From a virus, in the IMG/VR virus record IMGVR_UViG_3300030406_001494, positions 1 to 23,295 of that record: DNA of 23,295 nt, one strand, 5' to 3'. Of the stretch, positions 14,073-20,764 are shown piece after piece; position 1 is the first letter of the stretch; each line of letters opens with the position of its first letter. The notes under the pieces are model-generated. The model ran no database searches, was not told where the DNA came from, and saw nothing but the letters and a program-made list of their open reading frames with translations. The translations under genes were made by a program, and so were the position numbers.

Positions 14073-14328
14073 GTTAAAGTTTCAAGGTGATTTTAGTGCA
14101 GCTTCAGATATTATTCTAAAGGCAGTAAAAGACAAACCTAACAATCAAAAAATAGAGATACTATCAAACTATCTAAGCACATCTTATTTATATGTAAATG
14201 CTTTAGAAATGCAATTAAAAGAAGCAAACTTAAGAATGGACAAACTCTTAGAAAGCAGAGATGAAGCATACGAATTAGCAGAAGAATACAAAAAATTTTA
14301 TTTAGAACTACAAAGTAAAACAATATGA
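14053..14328 (+). CDS. Coiled-coil protein, unknown function
   Basis: I choose ATG 14053 (MSRELLKLKFQGDF...), 91 residues; a GTG at 14035 would add six residues and more overlap with the preceding ORF. The protein is helical: 'ELLKLKFQGDFSAASDIILKAVKDK' then 'NALEMQLKEANLRMDKLLESRDEAYELAEEYKKFYLEL', a long amphipathic coiled-coil-like stretch. It overlaps the RecE-like exonuclease as ATGA, so it may partner that enzyme, which is an inference from position only. Confidence 0.6.
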   Translation: MSRELLKLKFQGDFSAASDIILKAVKDKPNNQKIEILSNYLSTSYLYVNALEMQLKEANLRMDKLLESRDEAYELAEEYKKFYLELQSKTI

Positions 14329-15089
14329 TACAATTACTAAACCTTGAAGAATGGGATAAACAAGAAATACTTAAGAAAATGGATAGTGATGATTTCTATT
14401 ATAATTATCTTGGTAGACACGCTTTGAGTAGTTCTTCTATAAAACTTTTGTACTCAAGTCCAAAAAAGTATCACTATGTTTCATTATACGGACAACCAGA
14501 TAGTCAAGCACTAAGAGATGGTTGGTTGTTTCACACAAGTATATTAGAACCAGATAAATTTGCAAAACAAAGATTTATTGAAGTGCAAAGTAAGAACACA
14601 AAGAAATATAAAGAAGCATTAGCTGAGTATGGCAAAGTATATACAATAAAAGAAAAGTCAGATGCAGAAAGGTTGCAAGATGCATTCTACCAAAATGAAA
14701 GTGCTTTACAAATGATAAGTGATTGTGAGTTTGAAAAACCTGCAATAGGTATAATAGATGGTTTAGCATTTAGGGGTAAAGCAGATGCAATAGGAAAGTA
14801 TTTAGTAGATTTAAAAACTACAACAGACATAAAAGGTTTTGAATACTCTGCAAGAAAGTTTGGTTATGATATTCAGGTTTATATTTATTGTAAGTTATTT
14901 GAAAGACATTATGAAGATTTTAGATTTGTTGTTATAGACAAGTCAAGTTTAGATATAGGAATATACACAGTAAGCGAAGATTTCTATAATCAAGGCAAAC
15001 GTAAAACACACGAAGCAATAGATAGATACAGAACATTTTTTATAAATGGTGTGGATTTACATAGTTATACATTAAGGGGAGAACTATAA
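14325..15089 (+). CDS. RecE/exonuclease VIII-like PD-(D/E)XK exonuclease
   Basis: 254 residues. 'LRDGWLFHTSILEPDKF' (63-79, H70), 'FRGKADAIGKYLVDLKTT' (149-166) with D154 and D162-x-K164, and 'DIQVYIYCKLF' (182-192, Q184...Y188) match the phage RecE-type 5'-3' exonuclease core (PDDEXK_1 / DUF3799 type). It should resect double-stranded ends for recombination. No RecT/Erf annealing protein was recognised in the window. It overlaps upstream as ATGA and ends 2 nt before the next ORF. Confidence 0.8.
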   Translation: MIQLLNLEEWDKQEILKKMDSDDFYYNYLGRHALSSSSIKLLYSSPKKYHYVSLYGQPDSQALRDGWLFHTSILEPDKFAKQRFIEVQSKNTKKYKEALAEYGKVYTIKEKSDAERLQDAFYQNESALQMISDCEFEKPAIGIIDGLAFRGKADAIGKYLVDLKTTTDIKGFEYSARKFGYDIQVYIYCKLFERHYEDFRFVVIDKSSLDIGIYTVSEDFYNQGKRKTHEAIDRYRTFFINGVDLHSYTLRGEL

Positions 15090-15091
15090 AA

Positions 15092-15280
15092 ATGCACAAA
15101 ACATTATATGTAAAGGTTTATACTTATCTGATTGAACAATTAGAAGAGGCAAGACAAAAAAATAATAAAAAATTAATAGAACATTACTTATATGAAATAC
15201 AAAGACTACACTCAAGATACAAACGAGAAGAGAACAAAAAAAGCTCAAGAACTCGCAAAGACAATACAAAGACTAACTAA
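15092..15280 (+). CDS. Small basic helical protein (62 aa)
   Basis: 62 residues: a helical first half ('YLIEQLEEARQKNNKKLIEHYLYEIQ') and a Lys/Arg/Thr-rich tail ('YKREENKKSSRTRKDNTKTN'). It overlaps the next gene by 89 nt in another frame, the second longest overlap in the window. Both frames read as protein. The basic tail, encoded entirely in the overlap, may be less constrained. Unknown function, perhaps nucleic-acid binding. Confidence 0.5.
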   Translation: MHKTLYVKVYTYLIEQLEEARQKNNKKLIEHYLYEIQRLHSRYKREENKKSSRTRKDNTKTN

Positions 15281-15653
15281 TATCAATCCTTTTGCAAAGG
15301 GTAGAAAACAACAAGTTATAGAAATAAGGTCCTTGTTTAATGTGATACTATTTAAGTATTTAAACTTCACACTTTGTAAGATACGAGATATACACCAAGA
15401 CAACGGACTAAAAACATACCATCACGCTACAGTATTACACTCTCTAAACAACTTTCCAATGTACAGAAAGTACAATAAACAATTAGACATATTCTTAAGC
15501 GACATAACACAAAACTATTCTTCATTTGATAGAGATGCTAAAATAAAAGCAATACAATACAAAATAGAGTTCCTAAGCAACAAAACTTTAATATACATAT
15601 CAGAATATGTAAACGATATGTTTTTACAGGAGAGTGAAGAAAATACAGATTAA
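15192..15653 (+). CDS. Protein with DnaA domain IV-like helix-turn-helix
   Basis: 153 residues. Residues ~38-88 resemble the DnaA C-terminal DNA-binding domain: 'RKQQVIEIRSLFNVIL' , 'YLNFTLCKIRDIHQ' and 'YHHATVLHSLNNF' (76-88), matching the DnaA signature '(D)HxTVLHA'. There is no AAA+ ATPase domain, so it cannot be a full initiator. It may bind DnaA-box-like DNA in the phage or compete with host DnaA. The start ATG 15192 is deep in the preceding gene, but no later start precedes the domain. Confidence 0.65.
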   Translation: MKYKDYTQDTNEKRTKKAQELAKTIQRLTNINPFAKGRKQQVIEIRSLFNVILFKYLNFTLCKIRDIHQDNGLKTYHHATVLHSLNNFPMYRKYNKQLDIFLSDITQNYSSFDRDAKIKAIQYKIEFLSNKTLIYISEYVNDMFLQESEENTD

Positions 15654-15667
15654 TAAACGTTATACTT

Positions 15668-16147
15668 ATGTTGAAACAAACATTTATAAAAACAAATTTA
15701 AGAGCATATACTTTTGAAGTTAAAAAAATAAAAGAATGGGTAGAAGATAGATGTAAAGATGGTAAAGTATTAAATCTTTTTTCTGGTAAAACAAAACTAA
15801 ATATTAATGAATTTAGAGTAGATATTGATAAAAAAGAAGCAATTGCAGATGTGTATATGGATGTTTATGATTTTGTTAAAAATTGCGAGGATAGATATGA
15901 CACCATTATATTAGACCCACCATATTCAATAAGAAAGTCTATGGAATATTATAAAGGAAATTATACTTCAAAATTTAAACTAATAGCTGATGAATGTGCA
16001 AGATTATCAGACAGAGTAATTAGCTTTGGTTATCATTCAACTTTTTTGGGTGAAAAAAGGGGTTATCAATTAGAAGAATTATGTGTATTTGGACATAGTG
16101 GTTCGCAACATTGCACTATTGCAATCATTGAAAAAAATAAATTATAA
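15668..16147 (+). CDS. Small SAM-dependent (probably adenine) methyltransferase
   Basis: 159 residues. 'KVLNLFSGKTKLN' (33-45) resembles SAM-binding motif I, 'FRVDID' fits the next acidic strand, and 'YDTIILDPPYSIRKSMEYY' (77-95) contains DPPY. The order motif I then motif IV differs from the two upstream beta-class enzymes, so it is not their paralogue. No target-recognition domain is evident, so the substrate may be DNA or something else. A 14-nt gap before ATG 15668 contains ACGTTATA. The stop overlaps the terminase gene as TAATG. Confidence 0.7.
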   Translation: MLKQTFIKTNLRAYTFEVKKIKEWVEDRCKDGKVLNLFSGKTKLNINEFRVDIDKKEAIADVYMDVYDFVKNCEDRYDTIILDPPYSIRKSMEYYKGNYTSKFKLIADECARLSDRVISFGYHSTFLGEKRGYQLEELCVFGHSGSQHCTIAIIEKNKL

Positions 16148-16506
16148 TGTACAAAACAGAAGAACTTAAAGAACAATCCATCAAAGCAATAAAAGAAAAC
16201 AATCTACTATTCATAGGAGATATATTTGCTTATGTACCATTCTCACAAGCTACCTTTTACAATCACAAATTAGAAGAATTAGAAGATATAAAAAGCGAAT
16301 TATACAAGAATCGTTCTAATATGAAAGTAAGTATGAGAAAGAAGTGGTACAAGTCAGACAACCCAACATTACAAATAGGACTAATGAAACTTATAAGTGA
16401 CGATGATGAAGCTCATAGACTTAATGGTACAAAGCGTGAAATAAAACACGATACCAAAAAGAAAAGTTTTAAAGTAGAAATAATTGACAACTCTTCAAGT
16501 CAATAA
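16147..16506 (+). CDS. Terminase small subunit (putative)
   Basis: 119 residues. An N-terminal helical HTH-like part ('NLLFIGDIFAYVPFSQATFYNHKL') precedes 'SMRKKWYKSDNPTLQIGLMKLISDDDEAHRLNG', a stretch I recognise from Bacteroidetes phage small terminases. It sits directly before the large subunit with a 23-nt overlap. It should recognise the packaging site and load the motor. The basic C-terminus ('REIKHDTKKKSFKVEI') fits DNA contact. Confidence 0.7.
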   Translation: MYKTEELKEQSIKAIKENNLLFIGDIFAYVPFSQATFYNHKLEELEDIKSELYKNRSNMKVSMRKKWYKSDNPTLQIGLMKLISDDDEAHRLNGTKREIKHDTKKKSFKVEIIDNSSSQ

Positions 16507-17635
16507 AGTATATAAACACTTACTACACTCCAATAAGAAAATAACATTAGAAGTAGGTGGTACAAGAAGTGGTAAGACATACAATATCTTGCTTTGGATT
16601 ATACTACACTATTGTCAGCACAACGAGAATAAAATAATAACTATTTGTAGGAAAACATTTCCTGCACTAAGAGCTACAGTGATGCGAGATTTCTTAGAGA
16701 TACTTAACAAGTTAGATTTGTATGATGAAGAGAAACACAACAAAAGCAACCACGAGTACAAGCTAGATAGTAACCTTATAGAATTTATATCCTTAGACCA
16801 ACCACAGAAAGTAAGGGGAAGAAAAAGGGATTTACTATTCTGTAACGAGATGAACAATCTTACGTATGAAGATATGAATCAATTACTATTTAGAACATCA
16901 GAGAAAGTAATAGGTGATTTAAACCCTTCTGATGAGTTTCATTGGATATGGGATAAGTTAGAACAGAGAGATGATGTAGAGATACACTACACAACTTATT
17001 TAGACAATCCATTCATAGATGATAGCATAAGAAAAGAAATAGAACTACTTAGAGAAACAGATGAAACGTACTGGACAATATACGGACTTGGTAGAAGAGC
17101 TACAAGCAAAGCAACTATATTTAATTACACAGAGTGTGAAACAATACCTGAAGATGCTTTTTTAGTAGCTTATGGTATGGACTTTGGTTTCAACGACCCT
17201 ACAACTCTTGTTGCTACTTACAAGAAAGAACACAACTTATATTTTAAAGAATTATTGTACAGACAAAAAATGACAACAGAAGACATACACCAATATCTAA
17301 AAGGTGTAGATTTACAAGGTATAACATATGCAGATTCAGCTAGACCAGAAATCATAGAACAACTTAGAAGATACGGACACAAAGTTTTGAAATCTTACAA
17401 AGGCAGTAATTCAGTACTTGCAGGTATTGACTTACTAAAAAGATATAAACTACACATCACAAAGGATAGTGAGAATATGATAAAAGAATTTAGAAGTTAC
17501 AAATGGAAAGAAGATAGACTAGGTAGAATTACAAACATACCAGAAGATGCAAACAACCACACAACTGATGCAGCTCGTTATAGTGTTTACTCCATACTAT
17601 CAAAGGTTAACTTCGGTAAATATTACATACATTAA
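16484..17635 (+). CDS. terL: Terminase large subunit
   Basis: 383 residues, full length for a compact PBSX-type large terminase. ATPase: Walker A 'GGTRSGKT' (25-32) and Walker B 'LLFCNE' (117-122, E122), with 'DLNPSDEFHW' (145-154). RNase H-like nuclease: 'MDFGFNDPT' (232-240, D233), 'ADSARPEII' (283-291, D284) and 'HTTDAARYS' (359-367, D362). It cuts and translocates DNA into procapsids. I use TTG 16484; a start at the first ATG (residue 67) would remove Walker A. Confidence 0.92.
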   Translation: MTTLQVNKVYKHLLHSNKKITLEVGGTRSGKTYNILLWIILHYCQHNENKIITICRKTFPALRATVMRDFLEILNKLDLYDEEKHNKSNHEYKLDSNLIEFISLDQPQKVRGRKRDLLFCNEMNNLTYEDMNQLLFRTSEKVIGDLNPSDEFHWIWDKLEQRDDVEIHYTTYLDNPFIDDSIRKEIELLRETDETYWTIYGLGRRATSKATIFNYTECETIPEDAFLVAYGMDFGFNDPTTLVATYKKEHNLYFKELLYRQKMTTEDIHQYLKGVDLQGITYADSARPEIIEQLRRYGHKVLKSYKGSNSVLAGIDLLKRYKLHITKDSENMIKEFRSYKWKEDRLGRITNIPEDANNHTTDAARYSVYSILSKVNFGKYYIH

Positions 17636-17683
17636 GTAGTTATTAAAAATTTTGTATATTTACTTGAACTTTAAAATTAATTT

Positions 17684-17836
17684 ATGATGAAAAAAAACTA
17701 TTTTAAGAATTTAGCACACCTTCACTATATACACCCTATAACAAGGAATGCAATTACTCAAAAAGAATACTTTGATTTTGTTTTTAGTAAAGAATACGAA
17801 CAAGTAATCAAGAGAGATTTTCTCAAGATAAAATAA
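17684..17836 (+). CDS. Isolated 50-aa gene between terminase and tail module
   Basis: ATG 17684 (a second ATG follows at 17687) to TAA 17834-17836. It encodes a basic, aromatic-rich peptide (MMKKNYFKNLAHLHYIHPIT...) ending 'IKRDFLKIK'. Unlike its neighbours it does not overlap any gene: 48 nt precede it and a strong terminator follows 11 nt after its stop. This suggests its own transcript. TATATTTA at 17655-17662 is a weak -7 candidate without a clear -33 element. Function unknown. Confidence 0.55.
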   Translation: MMKKNYFKNLAHLHYIHPITRNAITQKEYFDFVFSKEYEQVIKRDFLKIK

Positions 17837-17847
17837 GTATCAACTTA

Positions 17848-17872
17848 AAGTCCTACTTCGGTAGGATTTTTT
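17848..17872 (+). terminator. Rho-independent terminator with cUUCGg tetraloop
   Basis: Stem TCCTAC (17851-17856) / GTAGGA (17861-17866) closes a TTCG loop, giving the very stable cUUCGg tetraloop; three more pairs (A-T, A-T, G-T) extend it. A T6 run (17867-17872) follows directly. Strong + strand intrinsic terminator between the 50-aa gene and the tail operon. Confidence 0.9.
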
Positions 17873-17908
17873 GTTTCTAAAAACATTTGATTTATACGTT
17901 ATATTATT

Positions 17909-18553
17909 ATGAAGTATGAATTGAAAGTACCTACATCATTAAGCGATATAACTTTAGGACAATACCAAGAGTACTTAAAGCTACCTGAAGATTTATCAGA
18001 CAATCAACTTGCACTTAAGATGATTTCAATCTTTTGTAATGTATCAGACAAAGTAGCAAGATATATCAAAGCATCAGATGTAAGTAGGATCGTAGAAAAG
18101 ATTTCTTTGATGTTTAAAGAATCACCTACACTTATACAAAGATTCAAACTTGGTAAAAAAGAATATGGATTTATACCCAATCTTGATGAGATGACTTTTG
18201 GTGAATATATAGACATAGATACGTTTTTAGGTGATTGGGATAACATAGAGAAAGCAATGGCTGTGCTTTACAGACCGATACAGAGCAGATATTCTGATAA
18301 ATATAATATAGTACCATACGAGCCGAGAAACGCTCTTAAATACAAGGAAATGCCGTTATCCGTAGTTATGAGTTCTATACTTTTTTTTTACAATTTAGGG
18401 AAGGAGTTATGTCAAGTTATGATTCACTCTACACACAGACAGGGGATGACCTTTCAAGAGTTGCAACCTTTGGACAAAAATGGGGTTGGTATCAATCAGT
18501 ATTTGGACTCGCTAACGGAGATATTACACGATTTAAAGATATCACTAAACTAA
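17909..18553 (+). CDS. Tail assembly chaperone (gpG-like)
   Basis: 214 residues. 'LSDITLGQYQEYLKLPED', 'ALKMISIFCNV', 'KKEYGFIPNLDEMTFGEYIDIDTFLGDW' and 'AMAVLYRPI' match, from memory, a Bacteroidetes phage protein placed before the tape measure, in the position of the lambda G tail chaperone. The C-terminus ('KNGVGINQYLDSLTEILHDLKISLN') also reads as genuine. The downstream 145 nt overlap another ORF in the -1 frame, and a T9 run lies just before that overlap, so a G/GT-type frameshift is likely. It starts a new transcription unit after the terminator; ACGTTATA is 5 nt before the ATG. Confidence 0.7.
   Translation: MKYELKVPTSLSDITLGQYQEYLKLPEDLSDNQLALKMISIFCNVSDKVARYIKASDVSRIVEKISLMFKESPTLIQRFKLGKKEYGFIPNLDEMTFGEYIDIDTFLGDWDNIEKAMAVLYRPIQSRYSDKYNIVPYEPRNALKYKEMPLSVVMSSILFFYNLGKELCQVMIHSTHRQGMTFQELQPLDKNGVGINQYLDSLTEILHDLKISLN
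18381..18389 (+). other. Candidate -1 ribosomal frameshift site (T9 run)
   Basis: The zero frame reads CTT TTT TTT TAC here, containing the heptamer T TTT TTT (18382-18388) needed for a tandem -1 slip. The -1 frame is open from 18340 to the stop at 18634-18636. A slip after 18388 would fuse 160 chaperone residues to 82 residues of the -1 ORF, giving about 242 residues. Transcript slippage on T9 would be another route. Confidence 0.5.
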
Positions 18554-18636
18554 ACGTACACGAATGTCTATATGCTTTAGAATTTATGAAAGAAAAAAAC
18601 GAAATAGAAACGAAAAGAATTAGAAGAAATGGCTAA
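18409..18636 (+). CDS. Tail assembly chaperone T-part, overlapping -1 frame
   Basis: If started at ATG 18409 it has 75 residues; if reached by frameshift it is the C-terminal part of a longer protein. 'FGQKWGWYQSVFGLANGDITRFKDITKLNVHECLYALEFMKEKNEIE' is a conserved-looking stretch that I know from Bacteroidetes phages just before tail genes. GGAAGGAG precedes the ATG by only 2 nt, too close for a normal Shine-Dalgarno, which favours the frameshift. It overlaps the previous gene by 145 nt and the next by 8 nt. Confidence 0.65.
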   Translation: MSSYDSLYTQTGDDLSRVATFGQKWGWYQSVFGLANGDITRFKDITKLNVHECLYALEFMKEKNEIETKRIRRNG

Positions 18637-19099
18637 TCAAGGTGTAAGAGCATATTACTTAGTAACACAAACACTTAAAGATACACTCTTGTTAGATGAG
18701 AATGTAAACACAGTAACCACAGGTGATTTGACAGAAATAGATTTATCTAAACAAACCATATTCCCTTTGACACATATCATAATAAACAATGTTACAATAG
18801 CAGAGCAAATACTTACATTCAACATTACAATACTTTCTATGGATATAATAGATCTAAGCAAAAGCGAAGTAACAGACATATTTGTAGGAAACAACAATGA
18901 ACAAGATGTACTCAATACACAATTAGCTGTACAGAATAGATTGTTTGGATTGCTAAGACAAGGCACACCATACTTTGACAAATATCAATTGTTAGGTACA
19001 CCAAGTTGTGAACCTTTTTATGATAGATTTGAAAACCAACTTGGTGGTTGGGCATCTACATTTGATTTAACAATACACAACGACTTGTACTTATGTTGA
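18629..19099 (+). CDS. Tail completion/terminator-like structural protein (putative)
   Basis: 156 residues, mixed alpha/beta without signal peptide. 'ANQGVRAYYLVTQTLKDTLL', 'THIIINNVTIAEQILTFNITILSMDIID', 'NTQLAVQNRLFGLLR' and a final 'GWASTFDLTIHND' give a pattern seen in Bacteroidetes phage proteins next to gp10-like genes. A tail terminator or completion role is inferred from fold impression and gene order. It overlaps the next gene by 7 nt. Confidence 0.5.
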   Translation: MANQGVRAYYLVTQTLKDTLLLDENVNTVTTGDLTEIDLSKQTIFPLTHIIINNVTIAEQILTFNITILSMDIIDLSKSEVTDIFVGNNNEQDVLNTQLAVQNRLFGLLRQGTPYFDKYQLLGTPSCEPFYDRFENQLGGWASTFDLTIHNDLYLC

Positions 19100-19599
19100 A
19101 CAATACTGAAGAAATATTAAACAAATTTGCAAAGCGTGTAATACAACAATCCAGAACACGACTTACAAAAGGTAAGAAGAACGCTAGTAAAGATTTGTAT
19201 AATAGTTTGAGATATGACCTTACAACTTCTGCTGCTGCATTTATACTAAACTTCTTTATGGAAGAATATGGTATATATCAAGACAGGGGTGTAAGTGGTA
19301 AGAAACGTAAATACAATACACCATTTAGTTACAAAGATAAAATGCCACCACCCAAAGCTCTTGATAAGTGGATGGTAAGAAGAAACATAAAAGGCACAAG
19401 AGATGCACAAGGTAGATTTATAAAACGTAAGAGTTTACAATACTTGTTAGCAAGAAGCATATACAATAAAGGTATAAAACCAAGTAACTTCTTTACTAAG
19501 AGTTTTGAACAAGCATTTGATAAATTACCAGAAGATATGGTAAAAGCATATAGATTAGATTTAGAAGAATTTTTAAGAAGTAGTACAATTGGCAACTAA
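19093..19599 (+). CDS. gp10-like head-tail joining / tail completion protein (putative)
   Basis: 168 residues, basic. 'MEEYGIYQDRGVSGKKRKY', 'PFSYKDKMPPPKALDKWMVRRNIKG', 'LQYLLARSIYNKGIKPSNFFTKSF' match the usual layout of HK97 gp10-like minor tail proteins (YG.Y.D.GVSG, W...RG, A..IY..GI.P..F). Such proteins sit at the neck and join or seal the tail. Overlaps by 7 nt upstream and 11 nt downstream. Confidence 0.6.
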   Translation: MLNNTEEILNKFAKRVIQQSRTRLTKGKKNASKDLYNSLRYDLTTSAAAFILNFFMEEYGIYQDRGVSGKKRKYNTPFSYKDKMPPPKALDKWMVRRNIKGTRDAQGRFIKRKSLQYLLARSIYNKGIKPSNFFTKSFEQAFDKLPEDMVKAYRLDLEEFLRSSTIGN

Positions 19600-20764
19600 G
19601 ATAAACGTAAGAAGTCCTTTTTATTTAAAAGTAGCACAAACAAATATTGCAACTGCTACACTCAACCTTTATATATATACAGGCACATTTGTAGCGAATG
19701 CTTCTGTAGCAAATCCTAAATATACAATAACCAAAAATGTAGTTACATCAGGATATATAGTTTTTGAAGTAGCTGAGCTTATAAGAGATTATTTAGACAT
19801 TACATTCAATGGTACTTATGATAGTCAAGTGGTTTGGGTAAACGCTATTATTAGTACTACAGTTTCAAGTGGTTCTGCTACAGCAACTGTCAAACCTGAC
19901 AATACAAATGGTTTTGTAGCTTTTGATGGATATGGATATTATGAAGATGGTGCAAATCCTACAAACGCTAAGACAATAGACACGGGTACACTACAATCCA
20001 ATAAAGTCATATTTAGATTAAATGATGAGAATGTAAGAGTACCAGTATATACAGGCATAACAGATTCTGTAACATTTTTATTTGAAGGCACAGTAAAAAG
20101 AACACAATCAGTATCTACTTCTACAAACACAAATGCACAAATAGATTACATTACAGTATCAGGTAGTGATAACACAGACAACTATAGAGAAAGGGTACTA
20201 GCTGATGGTGGTACATTAGAAGATAATACTTTACTTGATGATTTTCTTTGTGATATAGATGATGGACTTGTAGATGAGTTGTATATCAATTCAGAAAATG
20301 GTACAGAAGTCATAAAGATAAAAACAGAACCAGAAACAAAATACACTCCAATAAAAGTTACATTTGTAAATAAGTTTGGTGCTTTACAAGATTTGCACTT
20401 TAGCTTGAAATCTACAGAGAGCTTAAATATTACTGGACAAACCTTTAAATCTAATCTTGTTGACTTTACTACAGAAACTCCTTCATATGTTGTGAGTAAA
20501 CCACAAGTATCACAATATGATAAATTAGGAAAAGAAAGCATCACACTCAATACAGGATATTTATCTGATGACTATGAAGAAGTAATAAAACAACTTTTGT
20601 TATCAGAGCAAGTATTTCTTACAAAACTTACAGACAGAGAACTTGTACTACCTATCATACCAAAAACAAGCAATGTAACTTACAAGACAACTTTAAATGA
20701 TAGACTGGTACAATACACAATAGAATTTGATTATGCTTTTGATAAGATTAACACAATCAGATAA
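19589..20764 (+). CDS. Tail or baseplate structural protein, unknown type
   Basis: 391 residues, strand-rich with many Thr/Ser/Asn. The N-terminus 'MATKINVRSPFYLKVAQTNIATATLNLYIYTG' and the stretch 'ELIRDYLDITFNGTYDSQVVWVN' recur, as I recall, in a virion protein of flavobacterial phages of unknown detailed role. TTG 19589 is taken as the start because it gives the usual MA.KI beginning and overlaps the upstream gene. Stop and next start share TAATG. No enzymatic motif visible. Confidence 0.55.
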   Translation: MATKINVRSPFYLKVAQTNIATATLNLYIYTGTFVANASVANPKYTITKNVVTSGYIVFEVAELIRDYLDITFNGTYDSQVVWVNAIISTTVSSGSATATVKPDNTNGFVAFDGYGYYEDGANPTNAKTIDTGTLQSNKVIFRLNDENVRVPVYTGITDSVTFLFEGTVKRTQSVSTSTNTNAQIDYITVSGSDNTDNYRERVLADGGTLEDNTLLDDFLCDIDDGLVDELYINSENGTEVIKIKTEPETKYTPIKVTFVNKFGALQDLHFSLKSTESLNITGQTFKSNLVDFTTETPSYVVSKPQVSQYDKLGKESITLNTGYLSDDYEEVIKQLLLSEQVFLTKLTDRELVLPIIPKTSNVTYKTTLNDRLVQYTIEFDYAFDKINTIR

